64,000 bases of DNA from Rhizopus arrhizus. Lineage: Eukaryota; Mucoromycota; Mucoromycetes; Mucorales; Rhizopodaceae. How positions within the stretch are numbered: position 1 is the first letter of the stretch; the number at the start of each line of letters is the position of its first letter. The stretch lies in the NCBI GenBank assembly GCA_024220505.1, contig JAKZZE010000001.1, positions 1,798,001-1,862,000 of the forward strand, in the 5' to 3' direction. Below are positions 10,873 through 20,979 of this stretch, in pieces. A program made the position numbers and the translations under genes. The notes below the pieces were generated by a model. It was not told the origin of the DNA and ran no database searches. It saw only the letters and a list, made by a program, of their open reading frames with translations.

Positions 10873-13800
10873 ATGGCTAACGAAGATCAAGCTCCTAATA
10901 CTTTCGCTCATGGTGAAACTGATGTGTTTAGAACAAACATAGAGGAGGCATCAAAAGTGATCGAAGATACTGAAATGGCCAATGTGGAAGAAACACCATC
11001 TCTTGATGATAAACCCGTTGATGCTGTTATGGGTTTGAGGGTTAATTTAGAAGACCTTAGACAGCAAATTGCTAGGGCTGTGGTATCTGGTGCATCACAA
11101 GAACAGCTCTCAAAGCTACAAGAACGAGCAGTCAGTATAAAAAACTGTATCATGTTCTTGGACGAAGCACAGGCTTTTTGCGTCTCACCTCCCATGCCTA
11201 CAGGTGATATAATCCTTGGTCCTGACCACGCTACAAATGTTTCTCACCCTCGCTCTGCTCATGTCATCCCACCTGACCTTCCAATCTGGCAGTGGCAGGG
11301 TAATATTTGGAGGAAAGAAGCGGAAGCACATGATTCTGTAGAAGATTTACTCGACACTTTTGCTCTGATCGTTGAATCAAATGGCCTATCCATAGATTCT
11401 AGCTGGTCTCGTTTGGTTCCGATCAAAATGAACAGAGATCAGCGATCTTGGTTCAATGAAGTACTCAAAGGTCGCAACTTGGTTTGGTCTGAAGTCAGAA
11501 AGATCATAGTCAAGACGTACGCTGCACAGGACGTAGCTCAAGAGCTAGAGTATATGGACCAGCTGTTATCTCTTAAAATGGCTGCAGCAGAATCCATAGA
11601 AGCATTCACGGATCGATTCCAAAGAATCCGCAGAGCAGCCAAGTGGGACGATGACATCAAGACTGCCACCATATATAAGCGAGCTTTACCAGCATTTTTG
11701 CGTCAAGAGGTCTCTCGCTCCTTGTTGAACCTAGGAAGAGATCAGCAAGACTCTGTCGCAAAAGTCGCTGCCAAAGCCAGGATGGTATTGTCATCCAACT
11801 TGTGTTCCGAGGTTAACCCATCACCTCGACAAGCTTCTGTCCCCGTCAAGTCTTCATCTTTGTCTCTCTCACCAAATGGAACAGAGGCATCTAAGTACAA
11901 CCCTAGGAACTCACATTTGTTGAGCAACTTACAGGGTATAACTAAGAAATCCTCTTCTCCTGGCAACGTCAAAAATAAATTCCATTGTGCTATCCATGGC
12001 CCGGCCAATCACCCTACAGACAAGTGCAACAAGTATAAGGATTTGTTGAACAGAAGCCCTCCGTTGGTGAATCCTTCCTCTGCTACAAATAATCCATCAA
12101 TGTCTTTTGTATCTGTGGCCAAAAGGTGTTATCGTTGCTCTGGTAATGTTCCATGGTCCAGGGAACATGCGGCTAACTGTCCACGAGACAAACCCTATCA
12201 CGGTCCAACTAAGGCCATCCGTTCTGTTCGCTTGGATACTGCAAGATCCAATGGTAACAAACCTAACCTCACCATCACTCCTCAAGCTAGACCGCAACAG
12301 GCATCTTTCAAGGTGTCTAGTGGTGATAGCAACTTGATGGACGTAGATGACGAGGGTTATCCAGTGAACTATGATTGTAAGAAATTAACAAAACAGAATG
12401 AAGTATTTAAAAGTACTAACCATTCTTTAATTGTACCTATCACTATAGAAAATGTGAACACTATGGCCCTAGTTGATAGTGGTTCGTCTTTTAGCTCGAT
12501 AGACACAAAATTTGTTAATAAATATAATATTGCAGTTGATAGAAATGTATCTGGTTCCGTTATACTTGCTACAAGTGATAATGTTAGTAAACGTTTCGGT
12601 ACAACCAAATTTCCATTAAGTGTTATTTACGGTGATAATGATAAAAATCTTATTCATACATCCCATTCTTTTGAAGTCCTTCCTCTTTCCTTGGATACTG
12701 AAGTTGTAATAGGATTAGATCTGATGCACAAGTTAAACATTCTTGTTACCAACTTAGCTATCAGACATCCTAATCTTGCACCAGTTATTGACAAAGAGAT
12801 TACGGATGATACACCTGAACCTAACAAAGCTCCTTTCGGTACACCTGAGCAACAAGCTCATTTCCATAATGCTGTTAAACCATTTGTTGATCAAAATGCC
12901 TTAATACCAAAGAATTCATTTTGTACTGTACCCGAGTCAGTTATACGTTTAGATACTGTTAAAGGAAAAACTGCTTACCGTGCACCATATCGTACTCCTT
13001 TTAAATTACTACCAATCATGCGTGAATGTATTGACACTTGGTTAAAGGATGAAGTTATTGAACGTGCATCACCTAATTCAGATTGGAATTCTCCTTTAAC
13101 ATTGGCACCTAAGAAAGACTTGCTTGGTAATCTCACAGGACATCGACCCTGTCTCGATCCTCGCTTGTTAAATTCTATTCTTGTGTCAAATGATAGACAT
13201 CCTATTCCAAAGATTGAAGAGATTTTCGATCGATTACAAGGATCAACTATCTTTACCACTCTTGATCTTCGACAAGCATTTCATCGATTCCAAATCTATG
13301 AGCCTGATCGTATTAAGACCACATTCACTTTTGAAGGTCAACAATACCAATTTAGAGGTTGTCCATTTGGTTTGAAACATATTGCTTCCCGTTATCAACG
13401 AGTGATTAATATAGTGTTACGTGATTTACCTTATGCACAGGCTTTTGTTGATGATATCATCATATTTTCCAAGTCTTATGAGGAACACATCACACATGTG
13501 CAAAACATAATTCAGAGATTAACTAAAGTGAATTTGATCCTTAACCCAGACAAGTGTCATTTTGCGCAGTCTACGGTTTACTTGCTTGGTTTCTGTGTTG
13601 ATGCCAAAGGGTCTCGACTCGATCCTCGTAAAGTTACAAACGCTTTGACTTGGCCTAGACCTGCATCTGGAAAAGAGATTCAACGCTTTTTAGGACTGGT
13701 AAATTATTTTAGAAAATATTTGCCAAATATTTCTGAAATCACTGCACCTTTGGACAAATTACGTTTCGAAGGTAAACTTGATAAACTTTGGACATCTGAA

Positions 13801-15714
13801 CAAGAAAGAGCTTTTGAAAAGATCAAGGCATTATTGTCTTCTGCGCCACTTCTTCATCATCCAGATCTAGAACAACCTTTTTATGTTGCTACTGATGCTA
13901 GTAACTATTCAATTGGTGCTGTTCTTTACCAAGTTATCAAAAATGAGACTCGATATATCGGTTTCATGGCACGCTCACTTTCTACATCTGAAAAGAATTA
14001 TTCTACTACTAAACGTGAGCTATTAGCAGTGATATTTGCACTAAAGAAGTTTCATCCATTTTTGTGGGGTAATCCATTCACCTTATACACTGATCACAAG
14101 GCCTTAACTTATCTCCACACCCAGCCTGTAGCTAACGCTATGATGATCAATTGGCTGGACACTATACTGGATTATAACTTCAAAATCATCCATCGACCTG
14201 GTATTCAAAATATTCTACCAGATGCTTTGTCGCGTCTTTTCGAACCTGAAAAAACGCTGGAGGGGGATAATAAAACCATCAAAACAATCGTCACTTCCCA
14301 AATTATCAATTCTAACGGATCAATTCTTACATCCAGAATGATGATGCCTGCTGACTTGATGACCCCAGCACCAGAAGACAGACAAAAGCTACTCATGGAT
14401 ACACATTTAGAAGGACACCGTGGAGCTCAAGCAATCGTAACAGCTTTACATAGTGATGGTATTCACTGGACAAAGCTCAAGGAAGATGCACTTGAAATAA
14501 TACGTAGTTGTCCTGATTGCCAAAAATTCAATATCGCAAAGCACGGATACAATCCCTTGACCTCAATCTATGCTGATGCACCTTGGGATCACATCTGTAT
14601 CGACACAGCCGGACCTTTCCCTACTTCAGTACAAGGTAATCAATACATCCTTCTGGTAGTAGACGTCTTTACACGATATTGTGTACTCAAAGCCTTGCCC
14701 GATAAATCTTCTCTCACTATTGCACTTGCATTAAGAAGTATCTTATCGCTCTTTGGTCGACCAAAAATTATCCAAAGTGATAATGGTACTGAGTATGTCA
14801 ATGAACTCGTCAGACTGTATGTTGAATCATCCGGTATTGATCATCGTCTCATATCAGCTTATCATCCCCGAGCTAACGGTATAGTTGAACGATGGGTTGG
14901 CAAAGCAAAAAATATTTTGCACAAAAGATTACAAGGCAGAACTGAGGATTGGGACTTGTATGTTGACAGTACCCAAGAAGCCCTCAACAATACGCATACA
15001 GCTTTACACGGCACTAGACCTTTCTCATTGATGTTTGCAAGACGTCTCAATGAAAACAAGGATTATAATAACGTGCTGGACAAAACTAAATCGCCTGAAA
15101 CGATGAAACAGTTAGAAACTAGAATTAACGAGTTTAATGACACTGTCTTACCTGCTATTCGTGAAAAAATAAAAACTTCACAAGCTGCTTCTCGAGACAA
15201 GTTCAACCAAACTCACAGAATTCTATCCGATATCCCCACTGGTAGTCAAGTCACGCTCAAGAATGTAAACCGTGTTGCAAAAAGTGATCCCCTCTACGTT
15301 GGTAATTACACTGTCAAAAGAAAAACTCAAGGTGGTTCATATGTGTTGGTTGATGCAACTGGAGCACTCTTACCAAGAGATGTACCTCCATCGCAAATAA
15401 AGGTTATTTCCCAGGAAGTATCCTTATCCAATACTGATCAATCTGAATCATACGATGTTGAGGCAGTTCTACACCATAAGGGATCACCGGGTAATTACTT
15501 ATATAAAGTTCGATGGAAAGGTTATGGAGAAGAAGATGACACTTGGGAACCGGCTAGTCATTTCCATGATTACAGACCGATCCAAAAATATTGGTCACGT
15601 CTAAGTGAACAAGAACCAGCGCGCGAGGTTCAACTTGTTCCTAAAAAAGATACAACCAAGAAAAGAAAAAACGTGCATCTCAGTGTAACTAACTCTAAAA
15701 GAAACAGACGTTAA
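10873..15714 (+). CDS. Gag-Pol polyprotein of chromovirus Y1 (1613 aa)
   Basis: A single uninterrupted ORF starting at the ATG 43 bases after the LTR. Order: Gag (about 1-500) with an atypical Cys/His cluster (CYRCSGN...H...C, ~residues 415-440); retropepsin with VDSGSSF, Asp ~535; reverse transcriptase with TTLDLRQAFH and FVDD (~858-861); RNase H with TDAS (~1007-1010) and YTDHKAL; integrase with H2C2 zinc finger (~1177-1217) and D ~1244, D ~1303, E ~1339 (D,D-35-E); C-terminal chromodomain (~1527-1577, YKVRWKGYGEEDDTWEP) and a basic tail. Gag and Pol share one frame with no stop, as in the Tf1/sushi type of chromoviruses, where processing rather than frameshifting sets the protein ratio. 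The chromodomain probably steers integration to particular chromatin. All catalytic residues are present. Confidence 0.97.
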   Translation: MANEDQAPNTFAHGETDVFRTNIEEASKVIEDTEMANVEETPSLDDKPVDAVMGLRVNLEDLRQQIARAVVSGASQEQLSKLQERAVSIKNCIMFLDEAQAFCVSPPMPTGDIILGPDHATNVSHPRSAHVIPPDLPIWQWQGNIWRKEAEAHDSVEDLLDTFALIVESNGLSIDSSWSRLVPIKMNRDQRSWFNEVLKGRNLVWSEVRKIIVKTYAAQDVAQELEYMDQLLSLKMAAAESIEAFTDRFQRIRRAAKWDDDIKTATIYKRALPAFLRQEVSRSLLNLGRDQQDSVAKVAAKARMVLSSNLCSEVNPSPRQASVPVKSSSLSLSPNGTEASKYNPRNSHLLSNLQGITKKSSSPGNVKNKFHCAIHGPANHPTDKCNKYKDLLNRSPPLVNPSSATNNPSMSFVSVAKRCYRCSGNVPWSREHAANCPRDKPYHGPTKAIRSVRLDTARSNGNKPNLTITPQARPQQASFKVSSGDSNLMDVDDEGYPVNYDCKKLTKQNEVFKSTNHSLIVPITIENVNTMALVDSGSSFSSIDTKFVNKYNIAVDRNVSGSVILATSDNVSKRFGTTKFPLSVIYGDNDKNLIHTSHSFEVLPLSLDTEVVIGLDLMHKLNILVTNLAIRHPNLAPVIDKEITDDTPEPNKAPFGTPEQQAHFHNAVKPFVDQNALIPKNSFCTVPESVIRLDTVKGKTAYRAPYRTPFKLLPIMRECIDTWLKDEVIERASPNSDWNSPLTLAPKKDLLGNLTGHRPCLDPRLLNSILVSNDRHPIPKIEEIFDRLQGSTIFTTLDLRQAFHRFQIYEPDRIKTTFTFEGQQYQFRGCPFGLKHIASRYQRVINIVLRDLPYAQAFVDDIIIFSKSYEEHITHVQNIIQRLTKVNLILNPDKCHFAQSTVYLLGFCVDAKGSRLDPRKVTNALTWPRPASGKEIQRFLGLVNYFRKYLPNISEITAPLDKLRFEGKLDKLWTSEQERAFEKIKALLSSAPLLHHPDLEQPFYVATDASNYSIGAVLYQVIKNETRYIGFMARSLSTSEKNYSTTKRELLAVIFALKKFHPFLWGNPFTLYTDHKALTYLHTQPVANAMMINWLDTILDYNFKIIHRPGIQNILPDALSRLFEPEKTLEGDNKTIKTIVTSQIINSNGSILTSRMMMPADLMTPAPEDRQKLLMDTHLEGHRGAQAIVTALHSDGIHWTKLKEDALEIIRSCPDCQKFNIAKHGYNPLTSIYADAPWDHICIDTAGPFPTSVQGNQYILLVVDVFTRYCVLKALPDKSSLTIALALRSILSLFGRPKIIQSDNGTEYVNELVRLYVESSGIDHRLISAYHPRANGIVERWVGKAKNILHKRLQGRTEDWDLYVDSTQEALNNTHTALHGTRPFSLMFARRLNENKDYNNVLDKTKSPETMKQLETRINEFNDTVLPAIREKIKTSQAASRDKFNQTHRILSDIPTGSQVTLKNVNRVAKSDPLYVGNYTVKRKTQGGSYVLVDATGALLPRDVPPSQIKVISQEVSLSNTDQSESYDVEAVLHHKGSPGNYLYKVRWKGYGEEDDTWEPASHFHDYRPIQKYWSRLSEQEPAREVQLVPKKDTTKKRKNVHLSVTNSKRNRR

Positions 15715-16137
15715 TACATTGACCTTCTTCCACCAACTTTCATTAACTATACATATACGTTACCAGCAAATTACGCAATTATAAAATATTTACAAGGATA
15801 GTAAAAAATGTAATTTTTTCTCATGCCTTAATATTTTTCAATATGCACATTTGTACGCAGTCACATTTACAGACAAACATCACTTTAGCAATAAATTCCT
15901 GTTCAGGGTTTATTATCGCCTAAATGCTTTGTTCCATTCTTGAACACTATACTTTATATGTTTATATAAAGAGCCACTATACGTTATATGACTTAACCCT
16001 ACCAAGCACCTATTTCTTACAACAAATAGAGCTCATCTTGACATCTCAAACCTCATTTTCGACATTCACTTAAACAAACATATTTTCACTTGCCACATTA
16101 ATTCCAGAAAAGATAGTTACAACCTGGAAGGGGGCAA
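15715..16137 (+). other. 3' untranslated region and polypurine tract of Y1
   Basis: About 420 AT-rich bases without a reading frame between the stop and the 3' LTR. GGAAGGGGGCAA just before the LTR (about 16126-16137) is the likely polypurine tract that primes plus-strand DNA. Confidence 0.8.
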
Positions 16138-16478
16138 TGTCATGTTTTGACATGTCAATAAGATACAGTCTTATCATTCTGGACTAAATCTTTACAAATG
16201 AGTTTGAATAAGAATAGAACCTGATAATTATCACTGCCCTAAACAGCCAAGTTTCACTTTCATCTCAACAGTTGATTATTAACATCAGTCTATAAAATTT
16301 TTCTTATACATGTCAAATCATATCGGTCGTAACTATTTTTGTCATCTAATCTCAGGTCTTGCTCAACTAATATAAATAGCCTTGAAACCTTTCTTTAATA
16401 AAAGTATTCGACTTTAGAACTATTGTTCGGTCTCGTTAATTCTTCTTTATCTTATTTTTGAATACTTAAAACACTTCA
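16138..16478 (+). repeat. 3' LTR of Y1 (341 bp)
   Basis: Same sequence as 10489-10829 as far as I can read, ending AACACTTCA, followed by the GCTTG duplication. Confidence 0.97.
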
Positions 16479-17609
16479 GCTTGTATAATTGTATCTTCTT
16501 TAAGGTTAAGTTTTTCCAAGGTTCCTATTTCTTCACCTGGGTCCAGAATTATACTATCATTAGAGCGATTGTATATTCGAATTTCAAAGCTTTTTCTGTT
16601 GATAATAAAGTTGTGACAAGGATCAAGAACACCAGATTTTTGTAATATTTTGGCGCTGGTTATTTCAAAATTATACATTAATTCTGTAAGTTCATCTTTA
16701 GGTTTCTTGATTATGATAGTTTTTGATGAGTTTGCTGGAATAATTAATCCATCTGATGAGGCTTCCAGAATGCATTGATCTTTAAGATTTTTATCTGTAT
16801 GGCTTCCTTGTAGTTGTTTTCAAGCAATAATAGTGAATGTTCTTCTTCTTCAGCTTCTTCTTCTTCTTCAGTAGATTCTTCGTCAGTGCTTTCTTCTGAT
16901 TCTTCTGATTCTTCATCAACTTCATCTTCTTCTAAATCTGTTTTATCATCCTCGAAATGCACTTTTTTCGTTTCTTTTGAATTTGTTGAACTGATAGGAT
17001 GTTGGTAACTTTGGATGTAACTGGACATTTTTGGTAGAGGTGTGTTCTTACGTAAAAAGAATATTTCTATTTCTGCTTTTTTGTTTTTATAGGACACCTT
17101 CAGGGTTGAACTATTAAAGTCAATTTTGGCTTTTGCTCTGTTTAACCAATTGTTTCCGATAATTAAATGAGTTGGGCAAGATGGTAATACTTCAACAGTG
17201 CATGGAATAACTAAATCCTCTTGTACTTCAATAGGTACATCATATATTACTCCCAAAGCAGGTTGTTTAGTGCCGTTTCCTAGGGTAAATACGCTTTCTG
17301 AGGCAGCATCTATTTCTAATCCTAGAGCGTCTGCTAGGGATTTTGACATACATGTCTTGGCAGCACCACAGTCGACAAGTACTTTCACCGTTTTGTCTCC
17401 GATATTGATTTTCGAATATACGGCAGTGGTATTGATGTCATCCTCTTCTATTACAGCCATAGTCTCCTTTGAAGTTTCTGTTACCGGTATTCTTTTGGGT
17501 TTACATGCATTTGCTAAACTCCTTCTAAGTGTGGGTGCAGCTACTATTAGATCTGCTACAGATATGTCTGCTTTTTGATTCATAACATCTGATACAATAT
17601 CATATCTGA
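16479..17609 (-). pseudogene. Family X protease and protease/RT linker (inverted fragment)
   Basis: Reading from 17609 down: the pre-protease region (RYDIVSDVMNQKADISV, RRSLANACKPKR), then retropepsin with LVDCGAAKTCMS and the flap-to-C-terminal motif HLIIGNNWL, then a long acidic tract (EEDEVDEESEESEESTDEES...). The active site reads D-C-G instead of the usual D-S/T-G, so activity is uncertain. Near 16800 the frame shifts by one base; the following part (MYNFEITSAKILQKSG..., LDPGEEIGTLEKL) resembles the linker that precedes RT in this superfamily and runs to the Y1 insertion point. Strong poly-acidic codon repetition (GAA/GAT/TCT) makes the 16810-16970 part low complexity. Confidence 0.87.
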
Positions 17610-17611
17610 TA

Positions 17612-19241
17612 CAGTAGCGGACAAAACTGGTGCACAAAACTTTTTTTTAGCTTTTAACTACCATTACCTGCTCATGGTAATTGCAATAGTCATGAAACTG
17701 TACTAGAAGGAGGATATACTAGTCATTGTAATCTATGTATGTTCTAAGCATGACATTGTTAAAACTGAGCGATAAGCGTGCTTTGAATTTATAAAATCTT
17801 ATATTTTCTAAAAACCGCAAAAGTGGCTAAGACCTTAGACTTTATATAATCATCTCATCTCTTGATATCATCGGATGTTCTTCTTTGCATATGCTAATAA
17901 TATGCGTGTATATCATTTTCAATAAAAGAACCCGGCTCTTTAACTACTCTTTTCCAAAGATCATCGACTCTTTTTGATCTAGTATCGTATCATCATACCT
18001 TTGCCATCAATTGTCACCTGGCATGCTTAAGCGGACTTAGGCTGGGATTAGTGGCGGCTAAACTTGTAGCACAGAAGCGCTGTTATCAAATATTGAGTTT
18101 GTGACATGCGTCGACTTGTGCCTTGTGTCATTGTCATACTGAAACGAGAGATTACGACGTTTTAGACCACTATACGCTAGGCTTTTGTGGTATGAAGTAA
18201 GCGAAATATATGTGTATATTTATGAGTTCATTATACCGTCGTATACCTGACACACATATTCTGGTCCTCAATATCTAATACAGCCTTAAAACATAACAGA
18301 GCAGCCAGCATGCTTCATTGTTTGATCACCGTGAAAAAATCGCTCAGGTTGCTCGACTTGCTTTCAATATTAGTGTATACTGTCTGCATCCATAATGTTC
18401 ATATTTGTTTCATTGCTAAAGATAGCAGACTTCCAGCCCTCTATTGTATACAATGGCTTGTCGTGATACCACATTCATCGCTTTTTCCGGCTAATACAGC
18501 TGATGAAATTCTTCGATTCCTTACTTCCGGACTCAAAATCTAGCTTCCTACAGTGCCTTCAGACTGACAATTTGCTAATACTGTAACTTAAGGTCCTCAA
18601 AATATGCTGAGCATCGAAAACTGTGTGTAACGGGCCTTGTCCAAGCTTTAGGTTTGTGATTGAGCTAGTAACTTTTCAGACTAAAAGCGGGAGACCTTCA
18701 TGATCACAAGACATTAAGTTTCTTTCTTCCCTCTTTCTCCTGTTGATTGTCCATTTAGAGATTCTTGTTATTCTAGAAATATCTGTTGTCGTACGAACTA
18801 AGTGTATTCGAGATCTCAGAGCTTCGTTTTTACAGTTGCTTATTTTCTTAAACATATAAGGCTAGTACTTTGTTATAGTGAATAGGGTAAAAACAAAAGG
18901 GGGGATTCAATGGGAAATACAAAATAACTACGGTTTTATATATTTTTTAAGAGCTACTAAAATTCACTAATATGCAGTGAAATCTGAAAGCAAACGGGAG
19001 AGATATGGGGAAAATTGAAAGAAGGCTAGACAAGCACCACATTTTTGGCGAAAATTGAAATATACAAAAAAGCACTAAAAATGACCTTATGCCTGGGGGA
19101 TGTCCGGTACAGTTCCGGTTTACATAACATAATGTATATTTTGGACTGTCTTTCAGATGGTATATGCTACAAAAGTCGCAGACATATGGCGGAGATACAA
19201 TGTTGATTTTAATTTTTGTGCACCAGTTTTGTCCGCTACTG
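17612..19241 (-). mobile_element. Tc1-like element, copy B (1630 bp)
   Basis: Same termini and TA borders as copy A but in the opposite orientation; the decayed transposase reads on the minus strand. A and B share variants not found in C and D (for example GTAATTGCAATAGTC near one end, and GACTTTATATAATC). This points to gene conversion or recombination between A and B. Left flank is family X protease; right flank is LINE-1 ORF2, so the two flanks do not belong together. Confidence 0.92.
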
Positions 19242-19243
19242 TA

Positions 19244-20366
19244 TGTCGATATAGTTTAGTCGAGAGAGCGCGTGTCGGGTCTTCCTGTTGCAGTGACAGA
19301 GACTCCAAAAATGGTGTTGCATCAACATCCTGGTGTTGAACTGGAATAAAAGGAGGCGATGCAAGATGAGAAAAACGGTCTGGGATGAACGCACGAACGA
19401 AAAATGGATGCAGCACTATGGAGCCATTGTGAACTAATGTAAGAATACGCTTGGCCAAGATGGGATGCTGAGAAAGTTCTGTTAAAGCTTTGGGTCGAAG
19501 GACATGTGATATAGGATCAATTGTATATGATATACCAGCCAGCAAGCGATTGATTGATTGGGAGATAGGTAAACCATCAGTGCTTGTTTAAATGGAAGCC
19601 ACGGGTAGGCGGACACACGTCTCGGGATTGACAACCACATCTCGGTAATTCTTGGGAAGGAGATCCATACTCTTGAAGAGAAGAGAGAAAACACCATCAA
19701 GACGTCGCGTGGATGAAGGTCGGAGATCCGGAAAGAGGAATGACAGTCTGAAATCCGTGTATTCATACCGTTGACCATTATTGTGAGCATCGTTGGAATG
19801 CCTGGTTTCAAGATGGTAGAGGAAAAAATCCATGAGACGCGGAAGAACGATTGAATTGCGAATGGCAGCTGAGGACCAAACTGGAGAAAACGACCAAAAT
19901 GGGGATCCTGCCATGAGGGGCATAAGCCAACGAAGTTGGAGTGCTCCCTGCTGAATATTAGGGTCAAGAACGCCTAGGCCACCTTTCGACCGCCTTAAAC
20001 ACATAGTTGACAAGCTGATCTTCGGGAACATTCGGTACGTGAGAAACGAAGACATGATCGACTTTAGCTTATCAAAGAATGCAATAGGTGCAGAGACAAG
20101 ACGAAGTACGTGTCATAATTTTGAGAGGATAAGCGTGTTAAGGATGGTAACCCTTACTCTAACGGAAAGAGACCGCTGAGAGTGCATGTTACAAGCCGAA
20201 CGGATCTTGAAAAGGAGCTGTTCCAAGAAACTATTGCGTTGTGAGATATTGGTGCTGAGAGGAAAGCCAAGATATACAAGGGGTTCAAGAGAACGGTTGT
20301 CATGCCAATGAGATATCCCATGGGACAACAGCGGGGCTCGCCAGGTGTTGAGATAGAAGGTAGGAG
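19244..20366 (-). pseudogene. LINE-1 ORF2, C-terminal part (after RT)
   Basis: The minus-strand frame continues the RT of 27605-29996 once Y2 and one copy of its duplication are removed. It shows the usual post-RT region (YLGFPLSTN, LSVRVRVTILNTLILSKL, then SKGGLGVLDPNIQQGALQLRWL). Two in-frame stops interrupt it: TGA near 20115 in place of the Trp expected after SKL, and TAA near 19589. It ends at the TA of Tc1 copy B, so the last part of ORF2 and the 3' tail are missing here. Confidence 0.85.
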
Positions 20367-20934
20367 TGTTGTAGAACAGTAACTGATCGTAGTAGACATT
20401 GATAAATATAAGTCTTAATACAAGATCATAATTAAATAAAATAAAAATATAAGTTTATTTAAATAAGATCATACAATCAATTCCAATTAAACATATTCTT
20501 TTAGAATATGTTTTGTATTAATGAGAGTTCTTTGATAAGAAGAAGTATCAACTAAAATAACAAGATCCAATCCAATATCAGGAATATTGCTAATCCTTCA
20601 CATAATTGAAATAACGCGTAAAATAACGTTATTCAAATCAGTGAGGAATTCCCAGAATAAAAGATAATCTATGACAGACATACAAAAGAACAAATGAAAA
20701 GTTTTCATAATCATAATTATAGATGACACTTGCTAAAGTACCTGAATATTAGAAGAACGCTTACAATAGAAGATATCAAGCCACTCACTCAATAAGATAT
20801 AAATACCTACCTTCAATTAGAATAATTTTTACTTTAACTTAAACTGAAATAAAGATCAGTCTCAAAAAGTATTCAAACTGTTTCTTGATCTTTGTTTCTA
20901 CCTTTTTCTTAATAACTATTACCATTATACAACA
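20367..20934 (+). repeat. 5' LTR of Y2 (568 bp)
   Basis: TGTTGTAGAACAG...CATTATACAACA. Contains an 11-bp inverted repeat (AAACATATTCT/AGAATATGTTT), a TATA box (GATATAAATA, near 20800) and TCAAAAAGTA at 20862-20871, which is complementary to the sequence just downstream of the LTR (20938-20947). Confidence 0.95.
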
Positions 20935-20937
20935 TTT

Positions 20938-20947
20938 TACTTTTTGA
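20938..20947 (+). promoter_or_regulatory. Candidate self-priming primer-binding site of Y2
   Basis: TACTTTTTGA begins 3 bases after the LTR and is the exact reverse complement of TCAAAAAGTA (20862-20871), which lies in the LTR downstream of the TATA box near the probable transcript start. No TGG tRNA primer site fits in the 45-base leader. Tf1-type elements prime reverse transcription with the folded-back 5' end of their own RNA, and this layout fits that mechanism. Confidence 0.6.
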
Positions 20948-20979
20948 ATTTTGCTCTTTATTTGAAATTTAAAATACGT

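Larger units (their letters stand above)
10489..16478 (+). mobile_element. Complete chromodomain Ty3/gypsy element Y1
   Basis: Full-length element of 5990 bp with two 341-bp LTRs that I read as identical, flanked by the 5-bp duplication GCTTG (10484-10488 and 16479-16483). It sits inside the inverted family X pol fragment. Identical LTRs imply insertion recently enough that no difference has accumulated, and the single long ORF is intact, so this is the only element in the window that could still be autonomous. No TGG-type tRNA primer site follows the 5' LTR; only 43 bases lie between the LTR and the ATG. Confidence 0.97.

Noticed and set aside
16814..17008. Ser-rich plus-strand ORF (and 17198-17578)
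   Set aside because: Antisense of the acidic tract and of the protease of family X.
8342..19260. Composite transposon made of copies A and B inserted in LINE-1
   Set aside because: The outer flanks of A and B do give a readable minus-strand frame, but the left flank is clearly family X gag in the plus direction and continues in frame with the left flank of B. Inversion explains this, composite transposition does not.
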